A DNA stretch of 64,000 nucleotides, taken from positions 1 to 64,000 of the forward strand of contig JACMJL010000033.1 in assembly GCA_014380625.1 (NCBI GenBank), given 5' to 3'. Positions 54,498 through 62,861 of the stretch are shown piece after piece; position 1 is the first letter of the stretch, and every line of letters starts with the position of its first letter. Source of the stretch: Clostridiaceae bacterium (GTDB lineage Bacteria; Bacillota; Clostridia; Clostridiales; Clostridiaceae). The notes beneath the pieces are model-generated. The model had not been told where the DNA came from. It was given only the letters and a program-made list of their open reading frames with translations, and did not search any database. Both the position numbers and the translations under genes were made by a program.

Positions 54498-55103
54498 CTA
54501 ATATCTGCCTATTATAGTTTTTAAAGAATCATCTGTAGTTGACTCACCGATAGCTGCAAATTTCCATTCTTCTTCATGCCTGTATATTTCTCCAACGATA
54601 AGAGCCGTTTTTCCGGCATAATTACCTGAAAGATCATATCTTATTAATTCTTTCTTGTTAGAGTCATTTAGCACTCGAATGAAAGCATTTTTTATCATTC
54701 CAAAGTCCTGATGTCTTTTTATACAGTCATAAATATTTACGGTAAATAGAAGTTTTTTGAAATTCTTAGGTACCTTTGATAAATTAACAAGGATTACTTC
54801 GTCATCTCCATCACCTTGACCTGTTAAGTTATCGCCAGTGTGAACTACGCTTCCATCTTTACTTTTCAAGTTGCCAAAGTAAACAAGATTAGTAACACCC
54901 TGGAGCTTATTGTTTTCGTCTAGCATAAGCACTGAAGCGTCGCAATCGATATCCACAGTACTTTTACCTAAAAGGGAACTGAATAAGCCTTTAGCACCTT
55001 TCTGTGCAACTTCATCCCAACCTAACCCTACAATGATTTTTGATAATCCACTATTTCCTTTAGTTAAATCTACCTTTTGACCTTTTTCAAGACTAACTGA
55101 CAT
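54498..55103 (-). CDS. terD: TerD family protein, fourth in the operon
   Basis: A 201-residue TerD-type protein. It has the opening [20 protein letters not shown], the Ca2+-binding [16 protein letters not shown] and the closing NYAGKTALIVGEIYRHEEEWKFAAIGE. TerD proteins bind Ca2+ through the GDNLTGxGDGDDE loop and are linked to tellurite, phage and membrane stress. This copy has DCDASVLM rather than DLDAAAFL and forms a pair with the gene at 55134. ATG 55103 follows GGAAGAGGCGATA. Confidence 0.93.
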   Translation of the reverse strand: MSVSLEKGQKVDLTKGNSGLSKIIVGLGWDEVAQKGAKGLFSSLLGKSTVDIDCDASVLMLDENNKLQGVTNLVYFGNLKSKDGSVVHTGDNLTGQGDGDDEVILVNLSKVPKNFKKLLFTVNIYDCIKRHQDFGMIKNAFIRVLNDSNKKELIRYDLSGNYAGKTALIVGEIYRHEEEWKFAAIGESTTDDSLKTIIGRY

Positions 55104-55133
55104 AGTTATCGCCTCTTCCCGCCAAATACTTTA

Positions 55134-55730
55134 TTAATTTGTATAACGACCAATTATAGATTTTAATGAAGGATCATTTGTACCTTCACCAGTAGCTGAA
55201 AATTTCCATTCACCATTATTTCTATACATCTCCCCTAATATAAGAGAAGTTTTTCCAGCATAGTTTTCGGAAAGGTTATACTTTAACAACTCTACATTGC
55301 CAGAAGTATTTACAATACGAATAAAGGCATTGTTAATCAAACCAAAATCTTGCTTTCTATTTATACAGTCATAAATATTAACAACAAAAATTAATTTGTC
55401 TATTTCTTCAGGTACTTTTGATAAATCCACTAGTACTTGTTCATCATCGCCATCCCCATCACCAGTTAAATTATCTCCGGTGTGGGTTACGCTTCCACAA
55501 CTACTCTTTAAATGACCAAAATAAATAACACTCTCCATACTACTGAGTTTACCTAATTTATTTATCATTAAAACAGAAGCATCACAATCAATATTGGCTG
55601 GTTTTTTACCAAAGAGACCTCTGCTGACTGGAGCTGAAGCATCCCAACCTAGGCCAACTAAAATCTTTGATAAACCCTTGTTTCCTTTTGTAAGATCAAC
55701 ACGTTGACCCTTTTGAAGATTTACTGACAT
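55134..55730 (-). CDS. terD: TerD family protein, third in the operon
   Basis: A 198-residue paralogue of the gene at 54498. It shows NLQKGQRVDLTKGNKGLSKIL, IDCDASVLM, VTHTGDNLTGDGDGDDE and NYAGKTSLILGEMYRNNGEWKF. A shorter insert (SRGLFGKKPAN) lies near residue 40. The ATG follows a strong TAGGAGGAAACAAT. Both DCDAS-type copies lie at the far end of the operon. Confidence 0.93.
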   Translation of the reverse strand: MSVNLQKGQRVDLTKGNKGLSKILVGLGWDASAPVSRGLFGKKPANIDCDASVLMINKLGKLSSMESVIYFGHLKSSCGSVTHTGDNLTGDGDGDDEQVLVDLSKVPEEIDKLIFVVNIYDCINRKQDFGLINNAFIRIVNTSGNVELLKYNLSENYAGKTSLILGEMYRNNGEWKFSATGEGTNDPSLKSIIGRYTN

Positions 55731-55778
55731 TATTGTTTCCTCCTATATTTATCATATTGATTAAAGTAATAAGGTGAT

Positions 55779-56357
55779 TTAAACATTAATTCCAAAATTT
55801 AAGCAAAGTGATCTTAGGCCACCATGGAATCCACTACCTATGGCGTTGAATTTCCACTCAGTACCATATCTGTATAGCTCCCCAACAACTATAGCCGTTT
55901 CAACGCTAAAATCTTCACCTAAATCATATCTAATTATTTCTTCACCATTTTCTTCATTACAGAGTCTAATATAAGCATTTGAAATTTGACCAAAATTTTG
56001 AATTCTTGTTTCTGCATCAAAAATTGTTACAGTAAAAGCAATTTTTTTTATATTCTGAGGAACTTTTGTTAAATCAACAGTAATTTGCTCATCATCGCCA
56101 TCGCCTTCACCGGTGAGATTATCTCCCATATGTATTACAGCGCCTGAAGAATGTTTCAAGTTATTGTAAAATACAAAATCTCCATCACTTAGTGTTTTGC
56201 CAGTTTCACCAACTAAAAAAGCTGCAGCATCTAAGTCAAACTGGAATCCACCATCATATCTATTTGTGTCCCAACCTAAACCGGCAATTACCTTTACCAA
56301 GTTAGGATGCCCTTTAGTTAAATCAACCTTTTGACCCTTTTGTAGATTAATTGTCAT
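55779..56357 (-). CDS. terD: TerD family protein, second in the operon
   Basis: A 192-residue TerD protein of the DLDAAAFL type, closest to B. subtilis YceD/YceE by eye. It has [37 protein letters not shown] and [21 protein letters not shown]. The frame opens six codons earlier at 56375 (TTG), but ATG 56357 with AAGGGTG before it gives the same length as its sister gene. Confidence 0.92.
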   Translation of the reverse strand: MTINLQKGQKVDLTKGHPNLVKVIAGLGWDTNRYDGGFQFDLDAAAFLVGETGKTLSDGDFVFYNNLKHSSGAVIHMGDNLTGEGDGDDEQITVDLTKVPQNIKKIAFTVTIFDAETRIQNFGQISNAYIRLCNEENGEEIIRYDLGEDFSVETAIVVGELYRYGTEWKFNAIGSGFHGGLRSLCLNFGINV

Positions 56358-56401
56358 CTTAATCACCCTTTTCAAAATTATTAATTATTTTCTTTGGTGT
56401 A

Positions 56402-56980
56402 TTAAACTGATACTCCAAAGTTTTTGCATAAGGATTCTAGACCACCTTGAAAACCACTACCTATAGCATTGAATTTCCATTCAGTTCCGTTTCTGTATAA
56501 CTCAGCTACTACTACGGCTGTTTCAACACTAAAGTCTTCGCCAAGATCATATCTTATTAATTCTGCACCAGTTTCTTCATTACAAACTCTAATAAAGGCA
56601 TTAGATACCTGCCCAAAGTTTTGTTTTCTTGCATCTGCGTCATTAATTGTTACTGTGAAAGAAACCTTTGAGATATTTTGTGGAATTTTACCTAGCTCTA
56701 TCTTTAATTGTTCATCATCGCCATCACCTTGACCAGTTAAGTTATCACCTAAATGAACTACTGAACCAGAAGCATCTTTTAGATTATTGTAAAATATAAA
56801 ATCGGCATCACTATTTACTTTTCCCGTTTCACCTAAAAGAAAAGCAGCTGCATCTAAGTCGAAATCTGAACCTCCATCGTACTTGTTTGTATCCCAGCCA
56901 AGTCCTATTAGTACTTTTGTAAGACCAGGATTACTCTTCGTTAAATCTACCTTTTGACCCTTTTGTAAACTAACTGCCAT
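56402..56980 (-). CDS. terD: TerD family protein, first in the operon
   Basis: A 192-residue TerD protein, first of four on the minus strand. It has the [14 protein letters not shown] core, [17 protein letters not shown] and [28 protein letters not shown]. It is much closer to the gene at 55779 than to the other two, so the operon arose by two duplications. ATG 56980 follows GCGAGGATTTAAA. The promoter should lie in the 207 bases shared with the divergent P-type ATPase gene. Confidence 0.93.
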   Translation of the reverse strand: MAVSLQKGQKVDLTKSNPGLTKVLIGLGWDTNKYDGGSDFDLDAAAFLLGETGKVNSDADFIFYNNLKDASGSVVHLGDNLTGQGDGDDEQLKIELGKIPQNISKVSFTVTINDADARKQNFGQVSNAFIRVCNEETGAELIRYDLGEDFSVETAVVVAELYRNGTEWKFNAIGSGFQGGLESLCKNFGVSV

Positions 56981-57121
56981 TTTAAATCCTCGCTTTCATT
57001 ATTTTAAATTATTTGAATTGTGTATACATCATTATTTTACAATATATTTACATTAAATGCAATGAAGTAAATGTATATTGGGAAAAATAGAACTGCCATA
57101 TAGAGAAATGAAACATAATAC

Positions 57122-57149
57122 TTGATTTTTGTGGAATTTAAAGTAGAAT
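57122..57149 (+). promoter_or_regulatory. Possible promoter of the P-type ATPase gene
   Basis: TTGATT (57122-57127) and TAGAAT (57144-57149) with 16 bases between, about 20 bases before the ribosome binding site. It is only a moderate match to sigma-A. Confidence 0.35.
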
Positions 57150-57187
57150 TAGTATTATATTTAATAATTTAAAGAGGGTGTGGGAAA

Positions 57188-59980
57188 TTGAAATATTTTA
57201 ATGTCAACACTGAAGAAGCTTTAGAAGAGCTTAAAGTAGATAGTCAAAAGGGGTTAAATGATTCAGAAGTTGAAAAAAGAATGCTTAGATATGGGAAAAA
57301 TGAGTTTACTCCTTTAAAGGAGAGTTCATTACTTGAAGAAATAATTGACGCTATTAAGGAACCTATGATGGTAATTTTACTAATCGCTGCTGTAGTTAGT
57401 GCATTAATTGGTGAATGGCAAGATGGAATAGGTATTGTTTGTGCAGTTATAATTGGAATAGGCATAGGAATTATTACGGAAGGTCAATCTGCTAAAGCGG
57501 CAGATGCACTTTCTAAAATGACTGAAGATATAGTTGTAAAAGCCTTAAGAAATGGTAATATACTTCAATTAAATAAATCTGACTTAGTGCCAGGAGATAT
57601 AATTTTAATAGAAACAGGAGATATGATTCCTGCTGATGGTAGGTTAGTAGAGAGTGTAGACCTTAAAATTAGAGAAGACATGCTTACAGGAGAATCAGAG
57701 GATGTTTCTAAGCGCGATGATATACTTGTACTTATGGAAACCTTAAAAAAGGGCGATAAGGAGCTTATACAAGATCCTATTCATGCTAAACAAAGGAATA
57801 TGGTATTTGGTGGAACCTTTGTAGCTTATGGAAAGGGTAAGATGGTAGTTACTGCTACTGGAGATAGCTCAGAAATGGGAATGATAGCTCAAAATCTTTG
57901 TAAACTTGATATTGAGACTCCACTTCAAATTAAACTAGGCAACCTTGGTGGAATGATATCTAAAATATCAAGTATAATTGCTCTTTTATTATTTATAGTA
58001 ATGGTTATGAAGATGGTTTTATTAAAAACAATAAATATAGATCTTTCTGGATTTTTTCCGTTCTTAGATTCAATTTCTCCTATTAAAACCTCTTTCATAG
58101 TTTGTATAGCACTGATTGTTGCAGCAGTTCCAGAAGGACTACCTACAATGATTAACATGACATTAGCCATAACTATGCAAAGAATGGCAAAAATAAATGC
58201 TTTAGTTCGTAAGAAAGAAGCTTGCGAGACTATTGGGTCTGTAAGCGTAATCTGCTCAGACAAGACAGGTACTTTAACTCAAAATAGAATGTCTGTAGAA
58301 AAAGTTTATTTAAATAATGAATTCGTGGAATATAAAGAGAGTAAAGCACATAATTACTTTGTAGAAAATTGTATTTTAAACTCTACTGCAGATATAGAAA
58401 AAAGTGAAGAGGGAATAAAATACTTAGGAAATGCTACAGAGTGTGCACTATTACTTTATAATGAAGAACATGATTACATAGAATATCGTAAGTCAAAAAA
58501 AGTTGTTCATCAAGTTCCTTTTTCTTCCGAAAGAAAGCGAATGTCTACAGTTGTGAATGGTGACGAAGAATATGTAGTGTATTCAAAAGGAGCTCCTGAG
58601 ATAATATTAGAGCTTTGTAGCTATGAATTAGTTAATGGAAAAATAATAGCATTAACCGAGCCTAGTATAAGAGAAAAATTAACAGAGATTGAAAAACTTC
58701 AGAAAAATTCAAGTAGAATAATTGCCTTTGCACATAGAAGCCTAGAAGCAGAAGTAGCCCTTACTGCAGAGGAGAATTTTCACATGTTAGAAAAAGGACT
58801 TGTTTTTGAAGGTTTTGTAGGAATAAGAGACCCTTTAAGAACAGATGTTAAGGCTGCTATTGAACTGGCGGAAATAGCTGGAGTAGAGACTAAAATGCTT
58901 ACAGGGGATAACATAAATACTGCAATCTCTATTGGTAGGGAATTGGGAATACTTAAAAATAATAAAATAGCTGTGGAAGCATCTTATATTGATGTTTTAA
59001 GTGATAAAGAATTACAAAAGGAAATTAAAAACATTGCAATCGTGGCTCGTTCTAAGCCTGATACTAAACTAAGGATTGTAGAAGCTCTTCAAGCAAACAA
59101 CGAAGTTGTAGCTGTAACAGGAGATGGTATAAATGATGCACCTGCTTTAAATAGAGCAGATGTTGGTATTGCTATGGGAATAGCAGGAACTGAAGTAAGT
59201 AAAAATGCAGCAGATATATTATTAACAGATGATAACTTCAGTACAATAGTACAAGGTATTAAATGGGGCAGAGGAATATATCAGAATTTTCAAAGATTTA
59301 TTCAATTTCAGATTACTGTTAATTTTGTAGCTTTTCTTACTGCAATTTTATCAGTATTACTAGGACTTACTATGCCTTTTACAACTATTCAGTTACTATG
59401 GGTTAATATTATTATGGATGGGCCACCCGCATTATCCCTTGGATTAGAACCCGTTAGAAATGAAAGTTTGAATAAGAAGCCAGTTAATAGAAATGCAAGT
59501 ATAATAACAAGAACTATGCTTACAAGTATGATTTTGAATGCAATCTATATTACAGGTATTATATTGACTCAGATGAAATTTAATATTTTAGGCGTTGATT
59601 TAAAGAATGTAATTATAAATAAAAGTACTAATGAAATTTCAGGTTCTGAAATGGGTACAGTTTTATTCGCATTATTTGCCTTTAGTGCATTGTTTAATGC
59701 TTTAAATTGCAGAGAATTTGGATTAGATAGTATAGTTAAGCATTTTACTCATAATAAGATAGCCTTAAAAATTATTTCAATAACTGCAGTTGTTCAAATT
59801 CTTGTAACACAATTTCTGTCAGGATTCTTTAACTCAGTACCTCTAAGTATAACTCTGTGGATAAAGGTGATAGCATTAGCCGCTATGATAATTGTTATTA
59901 ATGAATTAGTTAAATTTATTGGAAGAACAATTATCAAGAAAAAGGTTAATGAAAAGGACTCTTTAGAAGAAGCAGCTTAA
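57188..59980 (+). CDS. Ca2+-type P-type ATPase
   Basis: A 930-residue cation pump. The phosphorylation motif is CSDKTGTLT (D358), with TGES in the actuator domain, KGAPEIILELC, TGDN and VTGDGINDAPALNRADVGIAMG in the nucleotide and P domains, and about ten membrane helices. The M4 motif AAVPEGLP is typical of SERCA/PMCA-like Ca2+ (or Mn2+) pumps. It lies divergent from four Ca2+-binding TerD genes and may control the metal those proteins sense. It starts at TTG 57188 after AGAGGGTGTGGG. A terminator follows at 60003-60041. Confidence 0.92.
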   Translation: MKYFNVNTEEALEELKVDSQKGLNDSEVEKRMLRYGKNEFTPLKESSLLEEIIDAIKEPMMVILLIAAVVSALIGEWQDGIGIVCAVIIGIGIGIITEGQSAKAADALSKMTEDIVVKALRNGNILQLNKSDLVPGDIILIETGDMIPADGRLVESVDLKIREDMLTGESEDVSKRDDILVLMETLKKGDKELIQDPIHAKQRNMVFGGTFVAYGKGKMVVTATGDSSEMGMIAQNLCKLDIETPLQIKLGNLGGMISKISSIIALLLFIVMVMKMVLLKTINIDLSGFFPFLDSISPIKTSFIVCIALIVAAVPEGLPTMINMTLAITMQRMAKINALVRKKEACETIGSVSVICSDKTGTLTQNRMSVEKVYLNNEFVEYKESKAHNYFVENCILNSTADIEKSEEGIKYLGNATECALLLYNEEHDYIEYRKSKKVVHQVPFSSERKRMSTVVNGDEEYVVYSKGAPEIILELCSYELVNGKIIALTEPSIREKLTEIEKLQKNSSRIIAFAHRSLEAEVALTAEENFHMLEKGLVFEGFVGIRDPLRTDVKAAIELAEIAGVETKMLTGDNINTAISIGRELGILKNNKIAVEASYIDVLSDKELQKEIKNIAIVARSKPDTKLRIVEALQANNEVVAVTGDGINDAPALNRADVGIAMGIAGTEVSKNAADILLTDDNFSTIVQGIKWGRGIYQNFQRFIQFQITVNFVAFLTAILSVLLGLTMPFTTIQLLWVNIIMDGPPALSLGLEPVRNESLNKKPVNRNASIITRTMLTSMILNAIYITGIILTQMKFNILGVDLKNVIINKSTNEISGSEMGTVLFALFAFSALFNALNCREFGLDSIVKHFTHNKIALKIISITAVVQILVTQFLSGFFNSVPLSITLWIKVIALAAMIIVINELVKFIGRTIIKKKVNEKDSLEEAA

Positions 59981-60002
59981 ATTAGTAAAACAACAAAAAA
60001 AT

Positions 60003-60041
60003 CACTTGTGTATTAATAAGAAAAACACAAGTGTTTTTTTA
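60003..60041 (+). terminator. Rho-independent terminator after the P-type ATPase gene
   Basis: CACTTGTGT (60003-60011) pairs with ACACAAGTG (60025-60033), followed by eight T's. Confidence 0.92.
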
Positions 60042-60070
60042 TTTTACAGGAATAAGGTGGTTTCTAGTTA

Positions 60071-60160
60071 AATTAAGATCTAGAAATATGCTCTCTTTTC
60101 ATACCAACCCTCTCAATTTCCATGCTGCAGGATTTGTACATCAGAGAAATTATCTTAATT
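60071..60160. mobile_element. 90-bp member of the AATTAAGAT repeat family
   Basis: AATTAAGAT at 60071-60079 is the exact inverse of ATCTTAATT at 60152-60160. The right half, read on the minus strand as TTAAGATAATTTCTCTGATG and then ACAAATCCTGCAGCATGG, matches the ends at 21143 and 52476. It has no coding capacity. Confidence 0.5.
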
Positions 60161-60221
60161 GTAACTTGTAATTATCTGTGATAATATGAATTTAATTGAA
60201 GAAAAAATAGAGGTGAAAAAA

Positions 60222-61226
60222 ATGAGCACAACTATAAAAGATGTAGCAAAACTCGCAGGAGTATCTGTGGCTACAGTGTCAAGAGTAATTAACGGAACAA
60301 AGGCAGTGAGCCAAGAGGTCACTGAACGAGTGATTAAAGCAATAAATGAAACCTCCTTTAAGCCAAATGCACTTGCAAGAAGTTTGGCTGGTAAAAAGAG
60401 CAATATGATTGGAGTAGTAGTTAATGATATTAATAATATGTATTTTGGTGAGCTTGTATCTTCAATAGAGAAAACTGCAACTTATTATAATTATAGTACT
60501 ATATTGTGTAACTCTAATGGAGATAGGAAAATTGAGTTAGATAATTTTTACCTTTTGAAGGATAAAGGTGTAGATGGAATAATATTCACAGCACATAAAA
60601 CTGTTCAAGAGGGGATATTAGAATTTATTAAAAATAATCCTATGCCAACTATATCTTTAAATAGCACTTGTGCCGGGGCCTTAAGTATAAGTGTGGACAA
60701 CAAATTAGAGAGTTATGAGGCAACTAAATTTCTTATGGAAATTGGACATAGAAATATTGCTAATATTAGAGCATTTTGTAGTGATGATGCCTGTGGTGTG
60801 AGTAGATATGAGGGTTATAAGATGGCTATAATGGAGGCTGGTATACCATTAAAACCTAGTATGGTAACAGCGGGAGACTTTACTATAGAAAGTGGTTACA
60901 ATGCCTGTGAAAAACTAATGATGTTTAACAAGAATATAACTGCAATTGTCTGCGCTAATGATGAGATGGCATTTGGAGCATTAAACTATCTTTTCGATAA
61001 AGGTATCAATGTTCCTGGAGAGGTATCCATAATAGGCTTTGATGACATAAAGATATCTAGATTTATTAGGCCTAGACTTACAACGTTGCACCAACCCATA
61101 TCAGAGATTGGAAATATGTCTGCTAAGATTCTTATTGACATGATTAATAAGGGTGAAAAGATCCAAGACAAGGATATAGTATTAAAGGGATCAATAGAGG
61201 TAAGAGAGAGCACGAGGCAAATATAA
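60222..61226 (+). CDS. LacI family transcriptional regulator of sugar uptake
   Basis: A 334-residue repressor. The N-terminal helix-turn-helix TTIKDVAKLAGVSVATVSRV and hinge helix PNALARSLAGKKS are textbook LacI, and the effector domain (about 60-334) has FDDIKISRFIRPRLTT. It should bind the two GGAAAYCGRTTACC sites downstream and control the ABC transporter next door in response to a sugar. The frame opens at ATG 60186, but ATG 60222 has AGAGGTG before it and the family start MSTTIKD. Confidence 0.93.
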   Translation: MSTTIKDVAKLAGVSVATVSRVINGTKAVSQEVTERVIKAINETSFKPNALARSLAGKKSNMIGVVVNDINNMYFGELVSSIEKTATYYNYSTILCNSNGDRKIELDNFYLLKDKGVDGIIFTAHKTVQEGILEFIKNNPMPTISLNSTCAGALSISVDNKLESYEATKFLMEIGHRNIANIRAFCSDDACGVSRYEGYKMAIMEAGIPLKPSMVTAGDFTIESGYNACEKLMMFNKNITAIVCANDEMAFGALNYLFDKGINVPGEVSIIGFDDIKISRFIRPRLTTLHQPISEIGNMSAKILIDMINKGEKIQDKDIVLKGSIEVRESTRQI

Positions 61227-61257
61227 ACCATAGTTGCCTCTAAAAAAATACATGACG

Positions 61258-61271
61258 GGAAACCGGTTACC
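61258..61271. promoter_or_regulatory. LacI-type operator 1
   Basis: GGAAACCGGTTACC, a near-palindrome with the CG centre typical of LacI-family sites. It lies 32 bases after the regulator gene and 187 bases before a second site of the same form. Confidence 0.7.
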
Positions 61272-61404
61272 TAATATATAAGAAGTAAAACATGTTTATT
61301 TAATATTTTAATGAATTTACAGTTATATTTCCAAGAAATTTAAATACAATAGTAAGTAAGTAAGCTTTTAAGAAAAAGAATACAAATAAAAACTAAGAAT
61401 TTAA

Positions 61405-61433
61405 TTGACTTATATTTACATAAATGTTACAAT
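61405..61433 (+). promoter_or_regulatory. Sigma-A-type promoter of the sugar ABC transporter
   Basis: TTGACT (61405-61410), 17 bases, then TACAAT (61428-61433). Operator 2 begins 11 bases later and would overlap the transcription start, so bound repressor should block it. Confidence 0.75.
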
Positions 61434-61443
61434 TACCATGTCG

Positions 61444-61457
61444 GGAAATCGATTACC
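61444..61457. promoter_or_regulatory. LacI-type operator 2
   Basis: GGAAATCGATTACC, same form as operator 1 with two central changes. It lies just after the -10 box and 28 bases before the substrate-binding protein start. Confidence 0.75.
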
Positions 61458-61484
61458 TAGATTAAGAGGGGGGTCTGTTAATTT

Positions 61485-62783
61485 ATGAAAACTAAAAAAA
61501 TTCTAGCTCTTATTGTAACTACTATGATTATGGCCACAACCATTGTGGGGTGTGGATCTAAGGATAGCAGCAGTTCAACAACTTCCACTGAAACAAGTAA
61601 AGAACCTGTAAAAATCGTTTATGCCAGAGGTAAGGATGTTACACCTGCTAATGTAAAGGTTGTGGAGAAATTCAATGAGTTAAACAAAGGCAAAATTCAT
61701 GTTGATTTTATAGAGATGCCATCAGACACAGGTAAGCAACATGATCAATATGTAACTGTATTTAATGCTAAAGGAACAGATTACGATGTTTTTGATGCTG
61801 ATGTTATTTGGCCAGCAGAATTTGCCCAGGCAGGTTATGCACTTCCACTTGATAATTATATTGCAAAAGATGGAATTAATTTGAAAGATTATATGGAGGG
61901 ACCGATAAATTCAGTTACCTTCAAGGGTAAAACTTGGGGAATGCCTAAGTTTATAGATGCAGGATTATTATTCTATAGAAAGGATTTAGTTCAAACAGCT
62001 CCAGCAACCTGGGAAGATCTTATAACACAAGCCAAAGCTTTAAAGGGAAAAATTGATTTTCCATACTTGATGCAAGCAAAACAATATGAAGGACTTGTAT
62101 GTAATGCTGTTGAATTTATATCTGCTTACGGTGGTAAAGTTGTAGATGGAGATGGAAATATTTCAATATCATCACCAGAAACTAAAAAAGGTCTTGAGAC
62201 AATGAAATCTATTGTAGCCTCTGATTTGGTGCCTAGTAATATAACTACCTTTATGGAAACAGAATCACACACTGCATTTATCGAGGGTAAAGGTGGATTA
62301 ATAAGAAATTGGCCTTACCAATGGGCATTAGCTCAAGATGAAGCTCAATCAAAAGTAGTTGGCAAAGTAGCTATTGCACCCCTTCCAAAAGGAAGCGTAC
62401 GTTCAGCCGCCTGCCTTGGTGGATGGAATACAATGATTAATAAGTATTCAAAGCACCCTGATGAAGCTTGGCAGTTTGTTAAGTTTATGACTGGAGCAGA
62501 AGGACAGAAAATTTCCGCTATAGATGGAGGAAGTGCACCAACCTTATTATCCTTGTATAAAGACTCAGCGGTAACAACAAAAAATCCTTTATTTGCAGAT
62601 AAGAATTTTGTTGATGGACTTTCAGCAGCAGTTCCAAGGCCAGTATCACCGATATATCCTAAACTTTCAGATATAATGCAGATAGAAATATCAAACTACT
62701 TAACTGGAAAACAAGATGTTGATGTTGCCATTAAGAATATGGATACAAAAATGAAAGCAGCAGTAACAGACGCAAGTAAATAA
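61485..62783 (+). CDS. Sugar ABC transporter substrate-binding lipoprotein
   Basis: A 432-residue extracellular solute-binding protein (family 1). A lipoprotein signal ends in the lipobox IVGC (C23), then a Ser/Thr-rich linker, then the sugar-binding fold with DVIWPAEFAQAGYALPLDNYI and KGGLIRNWPYQWA. It should bind an oligosaccharide outside the membrane; it resembles trehalose or maltose binders by eye, but the sugar is unknown. ATG 61485 follows AAGAGGGGGG. A hairpin repeat before the permease gene may make this gene more abundant than those after it. Confidence 0.92.
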   Translation: MKTKKILALIVTTMIMATTIVGCGSKDSSSSTTSTETSKEPVKIVYARGKDVTPANVKVVEKFNELNKGKIHVDFIEMPSDTGKQHDQYVTVFNAKGTDYDVFDADVIWPAEFAQAGYALPLDNYIAKDGINLKDYMEGPINSVTFKGKTWGMPKFIDAGLLFYRKDLVQTAPATWEDLITQAKALKGKIDFPYLMQAKQYEGLVCNAVEFISAYGGKVVDGDGNISISSPETKKGLETMKSIVASDLVPSNITTFMETESHTAFIEGKGGLIRNWPYQWALAQDEAQSKVVGKVAIAPLPKGSVRSAACLGGWNTMINKYSKHPDEAWQFVKFMTGAEGQKISAIDGGSAPTLLSLYKDSAVTTKNPLFADKNFVDGLSAAVPRPVSPIYPKLSDIMQIEISNYLTGKQDVDVAIKNMDTKMKAAVTDASK

Positions 62784-62791
62784 AGGATATA

Positions 62792-62833
62792 GGGACTATC
62801 TCGAAATAACTAATTTTATTTTGAGACAGTCCC
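62792..62833. terminator. GGGACTRTCTCAAAA hairpin repeat, copy 4
   Basis: GGGACTATCTCGAAATAA pairs with its inverse ending GAGACAGTCCC. It lies between the binding protein and permease genes of one operon, so it is probably an attenuator that lets only part of transcription pass. Confidence 0.78.
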
Positions 62834-62861
62834 TTCAAATATAAAGCTAGGAAGTGAAATT

